Positions 1 to 10,039 of a DNA stretch of 25,128 nt are shown here, one piece after another (position 1 is the stretch's first letter; each line of letters starts with the position of its first letter). A program made the position numbers and the translations under genes. The notes under the pieces were generated by a model that had not been told where the DNA came from, did not search any database, and saw only the letters and a list, made by a program, of their open reading frames with translations. This DNA comes from Pseudomonadota bacterium (GTDB taxonomy: Bacteria > Pseudomonadota > Alphaproteobacteria > Ferrovibrionales > Ferrovibrionaceae), in contig JAJYTL010000006.1 of NCBI GenBank assembly GCA_021793055.1, positions 1-25,128 on the forward strand. The letters run 5' to 3'.

Positions 1-464
1 GATTCCGCTATCTCCTGCACGGTCTCAATCCGGAGCGCATCCTGATCGGCGCCGAGGCGGTGGGCTTGGGCCGTGCGGCGCTGGACCGGGCCGTCGACTA
101 CGCCAATACGCGCACCGTCTTCGGGCGGAAGATCGGTCAGAACCAGGCGATCCAGCATCCGCTGGCGCGGGCCTGGATGGCGCTCGAGGCGGCGAACCTG
201 ATGGTCTTCCGCGCCGCCGATCTTTACGACCGCGGCGCGCCCTGCGGCGCCGAGGCCAATGCCGCGAAATATCTTGCCGCCGAGGCCGGTTTCGAGGCCT
301 GCGAGCGGGCGGTCCTCACCCACGGCGGCTACGGTTATGCCAAGGAGTATCATGTCGAGCGCTTCCTGCGCGAGATCATGATCGCCCGCATCGCGCCGGT
401 TTCGGCCGAGCTCATCCTCTGCTACGTCGCTGAGCATGTGCTCGGCCTGCCGAAATCCTATTGA
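1..464 (+). CDS. Acyl-CoA dehydrogenase, C-terminal part (5' end outside window)
   Basis: The frame is open from the first bases of the window and ends in TGA at 462-464, so only about 153 C-terminal residues are present. The helical C-terminal domain of the flavoprotein acyl-CoA dehydrogenase family is recognisable: an R-x-V-FGRKIG-x-NQ-IQ stretch that lies at the FAD/dimer interface, and THGGYGYAKEY followed by RFLRE, the usual C-terminal signature. The enzyme would oxidise an acyl-CoA to the enoyl-CoA with electrons passing to ETF. The YEGT tetrapeptide carrying the catalytic glutamate in MCAD-type enzymes is replaced by a PVSAE segment, and the protein ends in GLPKSY; both are seen in a sub-branch of the family with poorly known substrates. 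Family call is secure, substrate unknown. Confidence 0.9.
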   Translation, partial: FRYLLHGLNPERILIGAEAVGLGRAALDRAVDYANTRTVFGRKIGQNQAIQHPLARAWMALEAANLMVFRAADLYDRGAPCGAEANAAKYLAAEAGFEACERAVLTHGGYGYAKEYHVERFLREIMIARIAPVSAELILCYVAEHVLGLPKSY

Positions 465-540
465 TTTGGCTTCCCGGCCTGGCCGTCGGGCCACGGCACC
501 GAGGAGGTGGCCTTCCGCCAGCGGCCTGTTATGATGGGCC

Positions 541-1542
541 ATGCCCGGCGGATTCGACTATCGCTTGCCCGCTGTCCGGTCGTTGCGATCGCCTACGGCC
601 TTCCGCGATCTTGCGCCGTCGACTGCGAGCTTCCGCGACGCGGTCTTGGCCGGCCTCAGGCGGACGTCGAAGCAGCTTTCCTGCAAGTTCCTTTATGACG
701 AGCGTGGCTCGCAGCTGTTCGAAGCGATCTGCGATCTCGACGAATATTATCCCTTTCGAGCCGAGACTGATCTTCTGCGCCGCCACGCCGCCGGCATCGC
801 GGCGGCGCTCGGGCCGGGCTGCCAGCTGATCGAGTTCGGCGCCGGCGCGACGGTGAAGATCAGGCTTCTGCTGGCGGCGTTGGAGCGGCCTTCCGCCTAT
901 GTGCCGGTCGATATCTCGGGCGATCACCTGCGCCAGGCGGCGGCGGCGCTCGCCGCCGATTATCCCGGCCTGCCGGTCATTGCGGTTTGCGCCGATTATA
1001 CGCGGCGCTTTCCCTTGCCCGATCTCGCGCCCGGCGCCGGACGCCGCGTCGGCCTGTTTCTCGGCTCGACGATCGGCAATTTCTCGGCGCCCGAGGCGAT
1101 CGCCTTCCTCGCCACCGCGGCCGAGCAGCTCCAGGGCGGCGGCATGCTGGTCGGCGTCGATCTGAAGAAGGATCCGGCGGTCCTCGATGCCGCCTATAAC
1201 GATGCCAAGGGCGTGACCGCGGCCTTCATCCTAAACCTCTTGACCCGCATCAACCGCGAGCTTGACGGCAGCTTCGATCTTGCAAATTTCGCCTATGTTG
1301 GCGCCTATAATGCCGATGCCGGGCGGGTCGAGATGTTCATCGAAAGCCGCCGCGATCAGGTGGTGCGGGTGGCGGGCCAGCCGATCCGCTTCCGCAGCGG
1401 CGAGCGGGTGCACGTGGAGAACTCGCACAAATATTCGGTGGCGGAATTCCGGGCGCTCGCGGCGCATGCCGGCTTCCGCCCCGAGAACGTGTGGACGGAC
1501 GCGATGAATCTGTTCAGCCTTCATTATCTGGCGGCGCCATGA
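541..1542 (+). CDS. egtD: L-histidine N-alpha-methyltransferase EgtD (ergothioneine biosynthesis)
   Basis: The 333-residue product matches EgtD, which uses three S-adenosylmethionine to make hercynine from histidine, the first step to the antioxidant thiol ergothioneine. Visible family motifs are FLYDERGSQLFEAI with DEYYPFRAE (about 50-75), the SAM-site run LIEFGAGATVKI (97-107), FLGSTIGNF (173-181), AAYNDAKGVTAAF (217-229) and HVENSHKYS (291-299). By comparison with the mycobacterial enzyme, N180, Y219, E293 and S295 would be the histidine-binding residues. The start is bounded by an in-frame stop at 532-534, nine bases before the ATG; the Shine-Dalgarno is weak. EgtB, the usual partner, is not within the window: upstream is an acyl-CoA dehydrogenase and 45 bases downstream is phoR. 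Confidence 0.93.
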   Translation: MPGGFDYRLPAVRSLRSPTAFRDLAPSTASFRDAVLAGLRRTSKQLSCKFLYDERGSQLFEAICDLDEYYPFRAETDLLRRHAAGIAAALGPGCQLIEFGAGATVKIRLLLAALERPSAYVPVDISGDHLRQAAAALAADYPGLPVIAVCADYTRRFPLPDLAPGAGRRVGLFLGSTIGNFSAPEAIAFLATAAEQLQGGGMLVGVDLKKDPAVLDAAYNDAKGVTAAFILNLLTRINRELDGSFDLANFAYVGAYNADAGRVEMFIESRRDQVVRVAGQPIRFRSGERVHVENSHKYSVAEFRALAAHAGFRPENVWTDAMNLFSLHYLAAP

Positions 1543-1587
1543 CCGGGTCGTGCGCGCGCTCCCCGAGCTAGCCGGGCGGACAAGGCC

Positions 1588-2973
1588 GTGGCCCCATCGA
1601 CCCGCCGTTTTCCCAGCCGCTCTTTCTGGTTCGCGCTCGCGGTCCTGCTCATGCCGGTGGTCGCCGTGTTGTGGATCGCCGAAGACGCGCGCCATCTTTC
1701 GCCAGCGGCAGCGGTCGTCATGGTCGTCGTCGTTGGGCTTTTGCAGGCGGGGCTTCTCGCGCTCCATCTGGAGGCTATCGGCAAGGTGACCGCCTATATC
1801 GAGAGCTTGGCCGAAAAGACGCCGGCGCCGGTGCCGCGGGTGCCCTTGCTCGGCGATCTCGCGGCGACGGCGGCGCGGCTTCGCCGCGCCCTGCAGTCCG
1901 AGCACGATCGCCTGCTCGACGCACTTGCGGTCGAGGACGAGGGCTTCGCGGCCTTGCCCGATCCGGTGCTGATGATCAGCCGCGAGGGCCGGGTGCGGCG
2001 CGCCAACCGCGCTGCCGCACGGCTGTTCGGCGAGCAGCTCATCGACCGCGACCTGGCGCTCGTCCTGCGTCACCCCGCCGTGCTCGAGGCGGTGCAGGCG
2101 GTGATCGCGGGCGGACGCAGCCGGACGGTGGAGTACGCGCCGCCGGGGCCGACGCCCCGCTTCTTCCGCCTACAGGTGGTGGCGCTGTCGCCCGAGCGTT
2201 CAAAGGGCGCCGCGGCGCTCCTGAGCTTGCAGGATTTCACCGCCATGAAGCGGGCCGAGGAGATGCGGGTCGATTTCGTCGCCAACGCGAGCCACGAGAT
2301 GCGCACGCCCTTGGCGACCCTGCTCGGCTTCATCCAGACGCTGCAGGGACCGGCCAAGGACGATTCCGAGGCGCGCGCCCGCTTCCTCGTCATCATGCGC
2401 GAGCAGGCCGAGCGCATGTCGCGTCTCGTCCATGACCTGATGTCGCTTTCCGAAATCGAGCTTCGCGAACATACCCCGCCGGAGACCGCGGTCGATCTGC
2501 GCCAGATGCTGGTTTCGGTGGCCGAGACCCTGAAGCTCACGGCCGCGGGCAAGACGATGACCATCGAGGTCGAGGCCGAGCCCGACCTGCCGCCGGTGGT
2601 GGGCGATCGCGACGAACTCGTTCAGGTGTTCCAAAACCTGATCGACAACGCGATCAAATATGGCCGCCCCGACACGGCGATTCGGGTCGCGGTCAAGCGC
2701 GACAGCGGCCGCCGCGGGCCGGCGCTGGCGATTTCTGTGCGCGACCAGGGGGCCGGAATCCCGCGCGAGCATCTGCCGCGCCTGACCGAGCGCTTCTACC
2801 GGGTCGACAGCGCCCGCAGCCGCGTTCTCGGCGGCACCGGGCTTGGCCTCGCGATCGTCAAGCACATCGTCAACCGCCATCGCGGCAGCCTGCAGATCGA
2901 CAGCACGGTCGGTGAGGGCTCCTGCTTCACGGTGCTGCTTCCCGCTGCCGTCGCCCCGGTGACGGCGGCGTGA
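1588..2973 (+). CDS. phoR: Phosphate regulon sensor histidine kinase PhoR
   Basis: A 461-residue membrane histidine kinase. Two hydrophobic segments (about 12-30 and 40-60) anchor it, with no sizeable periplasmic loop, as in PhoR. A PAS-like region spans about 112-218. The HisKA domain carries the phospho-acceptor in ASHEMRTPL (H236). The ATPase domain has the N box QNLIDNAIKYG (N350), the G1 box RDQGAGIP (385-392), the F box ERFYRVD and the G2 box GGTGLGLAIVKHI (415-427). The start taken is GTG at 1588; a later in-frame ATG would cut into the first membrane helix. PhoR phosphorylates PhoB under phosphate limitation, and phoU-phoB follow on the same strand, which supports the specific assignment. 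A Pho box separates phoR from phoU, so the downstream pair has its own promoter. Confidence 0.88.
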   Translation: MAPSTRRFPSRSFWFALAVLLMPVVAVLWIAEDARHLSPAAAVVMVVVVGLLQAGLLALHLEAIGKVTAYIESLAEKTPAPVPRVPLLGDLAATAARLRRALQSEHDRLLDALAVEDEGFAALPDPVLMISREGRVRRANRAAARLFGEQLIDRDLALVLRHPAVLEAVQAVIAGGRSRTVEYAPPGPTPRFFRLQVVALSPERSKGAAALLSLQDFTAMKRAEEMRVDFVANASHEMRTPLATLLGFIQTLQGPAKDDSEARARFLVIMREQAERMSRLVHDLMSLSEIELREHTPPETAVDLRQMLVSVAETLKLTAAGKTMTIEVEAEPDLPPVVGDRDELVQVFQNLIDNAIKYGRPDTAIRVAVKRDSGRRGPALAISVRDQGAGIPREHLPRLTERFYRVDSARSRVLGGTGLGLAIVKHIVNRHRGSLQIDSTVGEGSCFTVLLPAAVAPVTAA

Positions 2974-3021
2974 CGGCGGAATAGCGCCGGCGCGGGCTTG
3001 CCATCGGCCGGAATCCCGCCC

Positions 3022-3061
3022 ATGTCATCGTAACGACATCAATCTGTCATCTTGCCGTCAT
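3022..3061 (+). promoter_or_regulatory. Four-unit Pho box upstream of phoU-phoB
   Basis: Four 7-base units lie exactly 11 bases apart: ATGTCAT at 3022, ACGACAT at 3033, CTGTCAT at 3044 and CCGTCAT at 3055, each separated by 4 bases (CGTA, CAAT, CTTG). The PhoB consensus is direct CTGTCAT-like repeats with a 4-base spacer, giving the same 11-base period. Units 3 and 4 make a near-consensus core box, and units 1 and 2 a weaker second box in phase with it. An AT-rich stretch beginning 12 bases after the last unit (about 3073-3079) could serve as the -10 element. Placement 95 bases before the phoU start fits autoregulated phoU-phoB transcription. The repeats are seen directly; binding by PhoB is inferred. 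Confidence 0.85.
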
Positions 3062-3155
3062 CGCTCTGGCGCATTTTAAGGCCCGGTACCCCAATATAGA
3101 GTAGAGTTTTGGTTTTGACGGCGGGTTGCCGGCCCTTGGGGCCAAGGAGCGAACC

Positions 3156-3872
3156 ATGGCGATGGAGCATACGGTCAGAGCCTATGACGACGAGCTGGCG
3201 CGGCTGAAGAACATCCTGACCCGGATGGGCGGTTTGGCCGAGAATCAACTGGCTTCGGCGATCCAGGCGGTGGTCAAGCGCGATTCCGAGCTGGCCGTCG
3301 AGACCATGGCGGCGGATGCCAAGGTCGACGAACTCGAACGCGAGGTGGACAACCTCGCGGTGCGGCTGATTGCGCTTCGCCAGCCGGTCGCGAGCGATCT
3401 CCGCACCATTGTCGCGGCGCTGCGCATCTCGGGCGATATCGAGCGCATCGGCGACTACGCGGCCAATGTGGCGAAACGCGCCGTCAGCTTGAACCAAGTG
3501 CCGGCGGTGCCGCCGGTGCACGCGATCCCGCGCATGGGGGCGCTGGTCCAGGGCATGATCAAGGACGTGCTCGACGCCTTCGTCGCGGGCGACGTCGAGG
3601 AGGCGCTGGCGGTCTGGAAGCTCGACGAGGAGGTCGACGCGCTCTACACCAGCCTGTTCCGCGAGCTTCTCACCTACATGATGGAGGACCCGCGTTCGAT
3701 CACGTCCTGCACGCATCTCCTCTTCATCGCCAAGAACATCGAGCGCATCGGCGACCATGCCACCAATATCGCCGAGCTTATCCATTATCTCGTCCTCGGC
3801 ACGCCGATTGCCGAGGCGCGACCGAAGGGCGATACCACGAGCTTCGCCGTGGCGCCGGAACGGACAGAATAG
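3156..3872 (+). CDS. phoU: Phosphate signalling complex protein PhoU
   Basis: A 238-residue all-helical protein made of two homologous three-helix bundles. The repeated metal-site motif is visible twice: SGDIERIGDYAANVAKRAV (92-110) and IAKNIERIGDHATNIAELI (191-209), the hallmark of PhoU. PhoU links the Pst transporter to PhoR and holds the kinase off when phosphate is plentiful. The ATG at 3156 is preferred over an upstream TTG (3126) because AAGGAG lies at 3144-3149, seven bases before it, and because the family begins with an MEHT-like segment. It lies nine bases before phoB, so the two are almost certainly co-transcribed from the Pho-box promoter. No pstSCAB genes are next to it. Confidence 0.95.
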   Translation: MAMEHTVRAYDDELARLKNILTRMGGLAENQLASAIQAVVKRDSELAVETMAADAKVDELEREVDNLAVRLIALRQPVASDLRTIVAALRISGDIERIGDYAANVAKRAVSLNQVPAVPPVHAIPRMGALVQGMIKDVLDAFVAGDVEEALAVWKLDEEVDALYTSLFRELLTYMMEDPRSITSCTHLLFIAKNIERIGDHATNIAELIHYLVLGTPIAEARPKGDTTSFAVAPERTE

Positions 3873-3881
3873 GACCGACCG

Positions 3882-4595
3882 ATGAAACCGCGCATACTCA
3901 TCACCGAGGACGAAGCGCCGCTCGTGCAGATGCTGCGCTATAACCTGGAGAAGCAGGGTTACGAGGTCGACGAGGCGGGTGACGGCGAGGAGGCCCTGCT
4001 CAAGGTGCGCGAGAATCCGCCGGATCTGATCGTGCTTGACTGGATGCTGCCGCGGCTTTCCGGCATCGAGGTCTGCCGCCAGCTGCGCCGGCGCATGGAA
4101 ACCCGCAACATGCCGATCCTCATGCTCACGGCGCGAACCGAGCCCACCGACCGCGTGCGCGGTCTCGATGCCGGTGCCGACGACTACCTGTCGAAGCCCT
4201 TCACCCTGGAGGAGCTGTCGGCGCGCGTCCGGGCGCTGTTCCGCCGCGCCAATCCTGCGGTCGCCGACGAGCGCCTCGTCTATGGCGATCTGGTGATGGA
4301 TCTCGCCGCCCACCGGGTCTACCGCGGCAACCGCGACGTCGTGCTCGGCCCGACCGAGTTTCGCCTCCTGCGTTGCTTCATGGAGCGGCGCGGCCGGGTG
4401 CTCTCGCGCGAGCAGTTGCTCGATGCCGTCTGGGGCCCCGATCTGTTCATCGAGCCGCGCACCGTCGACGTCCATATCCGGCGGCTGCGCAAGGCCTTGA
4501 ACGCGCCGGGCGAGCTCGATCTGATCCGTACCGTGCGGTCGGCGGGCTATTCGCTCGAGGCCGAAAAGGCCGCGGCGGAAGCCCCGGTTCACTAA
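3882..4595 (+). CDS. phoB: Phosphate regulon response regulator PhoB
   Basis: A 237-residue OmpR/PhoB-type regulator. The receiver domain (1-120) has the acidic pocket E9-D10, phospho-acceptor D53 in VLDWMLP, T83 in LTAR and K105 in SKPF. The C-terminal winged-helix domain (about 131-227) shows the typical GPTEFRLLRCF strand-helix entry, LSREQLLDAVWG and a recognition helix around EPRTVDVHIRRLRKAL (191-206). Once phosphorylated by PhoR it binds Pho boxes and activates phosphate-scavenging genes, probably including its own operon through the box at 3022-3061. AGGA precedes the ATG at a normal distance. Position next to phoU and downstream of phoR makes PhoB a firm call over other members of the family. 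Confidence 0.95.
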   Translation: MKPRILITEDEAPLVQMLRYNLEKQGYEVDEAGDGEEALLKVRENPPDLIVLDWMLPRLSGIEVCRQLRRRMETRNMPILMLTARTEPTDRVRGLDAGADDYLSKPFTLEELSARVRALFRRANPAVADERLVYGDLVMDLAAHRVYRGNRDVVLGPTEFRLLRCFMERRGRVLSREQLLDAVWGPDLFIEPRTVDVHIRRLRKALNAPGELDLIRTVRSAGYSLEAEKAAAEAPVH

Positions 4596-4623
4596 ATCCC
4601 GCTGATCCCCGGAAATCGCCCGT

Positions 4624-4649
4624 CCGCCGCCCGGCGGGGGCTGTTTTTT
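4624..4649 (+). terminator. Probable rho-independent terminator after phoB
   Basis: A 5-bp GC-only stem (CCGCC at 4624-4628 with GGCGG at 4633-4637, four-base loop) is followed by GGGCTG and a run of six T (4644-4649). The stem is short, so termination may be partial. It lies 29 bases after the phoB stop and before the next gene's ribosome-binding site, separating the Pho genes from the phosphodiesterase gene. Confidence 0.5.
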
Positions 4650-4686
4650 GCTCGCAAGGCGGCTCGGTTTTGCGGAGAATCGCGTC

Positions 4687-5439
4687 ATGACGCCAGCCTG
4701 GCTTTGGCAGACCCCTTTCGCCCATCGCGGATTGCACGGCCCCGAAAACCTGGTGCCGGAGAACTCCCGCGCCGCCTTTCGCGCCGCGCTCGCCCATGGC
4801 TTCGGCATCGAGCTTGACGTGCTGGCCGCCCGCGATAACGTCGCCATGGTGTTTCACGACCGCCGCCTGGAACGGCTTTGCGGCATCGCGGGCGAAGCCG
4901 CCGAGCGCACGGCGGCCGAGCTTTCGGCGCTCGCCATCAACGGCACGCAGGAAACGATTCCGACCTTGGCCGAGATTCTCGACCTCGTTGCCGGCGGCGT
5001 GCCGCTGCTGATCGAGATCAAGTCGCCGCCAGATCGCCCGGTCGGCGCGCTCGAGGCCGAGGTCGCCCGCCTTCTCGATGGCTACGCGGGCCCGGTCGCC
5101 GTGCAATCCTTCGCGCTTCAGACCGTGGACTGGTTCCGACAGAACCGGCCGGCGGTGCCGCGCGGCCAGATCGTCGACGCGCCGCGGAAATGGGATGCCG
5201 GGACGCGGGCCGCAATCGCCGAGACCATCGCCGGCCTGCGCCCGGCGCCGGATTTCATCGCCCATGACGTCCACGCGCTGCCGTCCGATTTCAGCCGCTT
5301 CGCCAAGGCCAAGGGGCTTCCGGTTCTGACCTGGACGGTGCATTCCAAGGCGGATGCCGAGCAGGCGCGGCAGTTCGCCGACAACGTCATCTTCGAGACT
5401 TGGCGGCCGGCAGCGGGCGCGAGCGAAGCCGATGGATGA
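4687..5439 (+). CDS. Glycerophosphodiester phosphodiesterase family protein
   Basis: A 250-residue TIM-barrel enzyme of the GDPD family, which hydrolyses glycerophosphodiesters from phospholipid turnover to an alcohol and glycerol-3-phosphate. Motifs seen: HRG at 13-15, PEN near 24, the metal ligands in IELDV (E42, D44), FHD (H57), the strand LLIEIK (E110) and TWTV near 215. No signal peptide is visible, so the enzyme is expected in the cytoplasm, like E. coli UgpQ. The ATG at 4687 is chosen over an upstream TTG because GGAGA sits eight bases before it. It follows the Pho genes, and phosphate scavenging would be a natural link, but a terminator-like hairpin intervenes and no separate Pho box is seen. 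Its end overlaps the next gene by eight bases. Confidence 0.9.
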   Translation: MTPAWLWQTPFAHRGLHGPENLVPENSRAAFRAALAHGFGIELDVLAARDNVAMVFHDRRLERLCGIAGEAAERTAAELSALAINGTQETIPTLAEILDLVAGGVPLLIEIKSPPDRPVGALEAEVARLLDGYAGPVAVQSFALQTVDWFRQNRPAVPRGQIVDAPRKWDAGTRAAIAETIAGLRPAPDFIAHDVHALPSDFSRFAKAKGLPVLTWTVHSKADAEQARQFADNVIFETWRPAAGASEADG

Positions 5440-6592
5440 CGGCTGCGGCTATCGCATCCGGGTGTTTTCCGCCATCGCCGAGGTCGCGGCCGAGGACTGG
5501 GACGCTTGCGCCGGGGCCGAGAACCCGTTCGTCTCGCACGCCTTTCTCGCCGCCCTTGAGGCGAGCGGCGCGGTCAAGGCCGAGACCGGCTGGGCGCCGC
5601 AGCATCTTGCGGTGGAGGACGAGGCCGGCCGCCTGGTCGGTTGCGCGCCCGCCTATCTCAAGAGCCATTCCTTCGGCGAATATGTTTTCGACCACGGCTG
5701 GGCCGAGGCCTACGAGAGCGCCGGCGGCCGCTATTACCCGAAGCTGCAGATTTCAGTTCCCTTCACGCCGGTGCCGGGGCCGCGCTTCCTGGTCCGCCCG
5801 GACGCGCCGTGGTCGGACGTCGCCGAGCAGCTTCTCGGCGGCGCCGTCGCGATCGCGCGTCATTACGAGCTTTCCTCGGCCCATATCACCTTCTGCACCG
5901 AGCCGGAGGCGCGGTTTTGCGGCGCGCGCGGATTTCTGCTCCGCACCGGCGAGCAGTTCCATTGGGAAAACCGCGATTACCCGAGCTTCGATGGCTTTCT
6001 CGCCGATCTCGCCTCGCGCAAGCGCAAGGCGGTGAAGCGCGAGCGCCGCGAGGCGCTGGGCGACGACCTCTCGATCAGCCTGCTGTCCGGCGCCGAGATC
6101 ACCGAGCGGCATTGGGACGCCATGTATCGCTTCTATCGTGATACCGGCAGCCGCAAATGGGGCCGGCCCTATCTCAACCGGTCCTTCTTCTCCGAGCTTG
6201 GCCGCACCCTGGCCGACAAGGTGGTGCTGATCTTCGCCATGAAGGAAGGGCAGCCGATCGCCGGAGCCTTGAACCTTAAGGATGCGAACACGCTTTACGG
6301 TCGTTATTGGGGCGCCACCGAGGATCGCCCTTTCCTGCATTTCGAGCTCTGCTACTACCAGGCGATCGATTATGCCATCGCCCATCGCCTCGCCCGCGTC
6401 GAGGCTGGGGCGCAGGGTCCGCACAAGCTCGCCCGCGGCTATCGGCCGAAGCCGACCTATTCGGCGCACTGGATCGCGGACGCGGGTTTCGAGGACGCCG
6501 TGCGCCGGTTCCTCGAACGCGAGCGGCGCGCCGTCGCGGCCGAAATCGCCGCGCTGGACCAGCACGCGCCCTTCCGCAAGGAGACCGATTAG
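5432..6592 (+). CDS. FemAB-like/GNAT-fold protein (PF04339, COG3146)
   Basis: A 386-residue protein of the COG3146 family, annotated elsewhere as GNAT-family N-acetyltransferase or peptidogalycan biosynthesis protein. Recognisable stretches include NPFVSHAFLAALE near the N-terminus, CAPAYLKSHSFGEYVFDHGWA, a KRKAVKRERR basic patch after the mid-protein FLADLASRK, and YGRYWGA with the C-terminal HKLARGYRPKPTYSAHWI. These are hallmarks of the family, but its acceptor and donor molecules are not established. The start at 5432 overlaps the phosphodiesterase stop, so the two are translationally coupled; a longer reading from 5354 would run deep into the upstream gene and is unlikely. No signal peptide or membrane segment is seen. 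Confidence 0.82.
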   Translation: MDDGCGYRIRVFSAIAEVAAEDWDACAGAENPFVSHAFLAALEASGAVKAETGWAPQHLAVEDEAGRLVGCAPAYLKSHSFGEYVFDHGWAEAYESAGGRYYPKLQISVPFTPVPGPRFLVRPDAPWSDVAEQLLGGAVAIARHYELSSAHITFCTEPEARFCGARGFLLRTGEQFHWENRDYPSFDGFLADLASRKRKAVKRERREALGDDLSISLLSGAEITERHWDAMYRFYRDTGSRKWGRPYLNRSFFSELGRTLADKVVLIFAMKEGQPIAGALNLKDANTLYGRYWGATEDRPFLHFELCYYQAIDYAIAHRLARVEAGAQGPHKLARGYRPKPTYSAHWIADAGFEDAVRRFLERERRAVAAEIAALDQHAPFRKETD

Positions 6593-6703
6593 CCAGCGCC
6601 GCGCGCGTCTTTGACCTGTATCATGGCCGGCGGCGGCGGGCCGGACGAGTTTCCCCGATTGGCGCGGCCCGGCCGCGCCGCAGACGATGGTTTGGAGACA
6701 TCA

Positions 6704-7090
6704 ATGACCTATTACTTCAGCAAGACCCTTTCGCGAGGCTTCGAGGATGCGGTTCGGCACACTGTCGAGGCACTGAAGACGGAAGGCTTCGGCATCATTA
6801 CCGAGATCGATCTCAAGGATACCTTCAAGAAGAAGATCGGCGCCGAGTTCCGCAACTACCGCATCCTCGGCGCCTGCAACCCGAACCTTGCCTTCGAGGC
6901 GTTGAAGGTCGAGGACAAGGTCGGCACCATGCTGCCTTGCAATGTCATCGTGCAGGAGGTCGGCGCCGGCGAGACCGAGGTGGCGGCGATCGATCCGGTG
7001 GCCTCGATGCAGGCGATCCCGAATCCCGCCTTGCGGGCGACGGCGGAAATGGTGCGGGCGAAGCTGCAAAAGGTCGTCGCCGCGCTTTAA
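6704..7090 (+). CDS. DUF302 domain protein
   Basis: A 128-residue cytoplasmic protein that is essentially one DUF302 domain. The characteristic segment FEDAVRHTVEALKTEGFGII at the N-terminus, a DLKDTFKKK run, YRILGACNPNLAFEAL, MLPCNVIVQE and the final AIDPVASM are all visible. The family is small, widespread and of unknown biochemical role; some members occur near redox or metal-related genes. The ATG at 6704 has GGAG at 6694-6697, which favours it over upstream in-frame starts near 6611. It stands 111 bases after the previous gene and is followed by a HIT-family gene, without convincing evidence of an operon. Confidence 0.88.
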   Translation: MTYYFSKTLSRGFEDAVRHTVEALKTEGFGIITEIDLKDTFKKKIGAEFRNYRILGACNPNLAFEALKVEDKVGTMLPCNVIVQEVGAGETEVAAIDPVASMQAIPNPALRATAEMVRAKLQKVVAAL

Positions 7091-7182
7091 CCATGCCGGG
7101 CGGCGCGGCGTTGCGCGGAAGTCGGCTTCTCTCTTCATCCGTCGCGCGCTAAAATGGCGCGCCGAGGCCGGGGAGGGAAGCC

Positions 7183-7608
7183 ATGAGCCACGATCCCAAT
7201 TGTATCTTTTGCAAGATCGTTGCCGGCGCGTTGCCGTGCACCAAGCTTTACGAGGACGCCGCGACGCTGGCCTTCATGGACATCAATCCGCTCAATCCGG
7301 GCCATGCCCTGGCGATCCCGAAGAGCCACGCCAAGGATGTCTTCGCGATCGAGGAAGAGGCGATCGCGGCGACGGTGAAGACGGCGCGCAAGGTGGCGCG
7401 GGCGGCGCGGGCGGCGCTGTCGCCGGCGGGCGTCAATCTGCTGCAATCGAGCGGACCGGCCGCCGGCCAATCGGTCTTTCATCTTCATTTCCACATCATT
7501 CCGCGGCATACCGGAGACGGGCTCCGCTTCAACTGGACTCCGGTGCCGGGCGACATGGCCGAGATCGGCCGCGTCGCTGCGCTGATCCGCGCGAAGATCG
7601 AGGCGTAA
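7183..7608 (+). CDS. HIT-family (HINT-like) nucleotide-binding protein
   Basis: A 141-residue histidine-triad protein. The catalytic motif VFHLHFHIIPR is present with H100, H102 and H104; the N-terminal CIFCKIVAG gives the C7/C10 pair that with histidines binds zinc in many members. FMDINPLNPGHALAIPK is the usual second signature. HINT proteins hydrolyse AMP-linked substrates such as purine phosphoramidates; the physiological substrate in bacteria is uncertain. GGGAGG precedes the ATG at a good distance. The gene is convergent with clpA, and a short GC hairpin (7615-7634) follows the stop. Confidence 0.92.
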   Translation: MSHDPNCIFCKIVAGALPCTKLYEDAATLAFMDINPLNPGHALAIPKSHAKDVFAIEEEAIAATVKTARKVARAARAALSPAGVNLLQSSGPAAGQSVFHLHFHIIPRHTGDGLRFNWTPVPGDMAEIGRVAALIRAKIEA

Positions 7609-7614
7609 GGCCGA

Positions 7615-7634
7615 GGGCCGCCGCGGCGCGGCCC
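7615..7634 (+). terminator. GC hairpin between convergent HIT gene and clpA
   Basis: GGGCCGC (7615-7621) pairs perfectly with GCGGCCC (7628-7634) across a six-base loop, seven bases after the HIT stop codon. There is no T-run on either side, so factor-independent termination is doubtful; it may only protect transcript ends. Confidence 0.3.
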
Positions 7635-7699
7635 CCCGCACAACGGGAAACTCGGAACGGGAAAGGGTATGAGGCGGCCGGCCCGTGCCCGGCCCGTCG

Positions 7700-10038
<2,339 letters not shown>

Positions 10039-10039
<1 letters not shown>

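Noticed and set aside
3039..4847. A 602-codon open frame on the minus strand over phoU-phoB
   Set aside because: Antisense shadow of two firm genes; it also crosses the Pho box and terminator.
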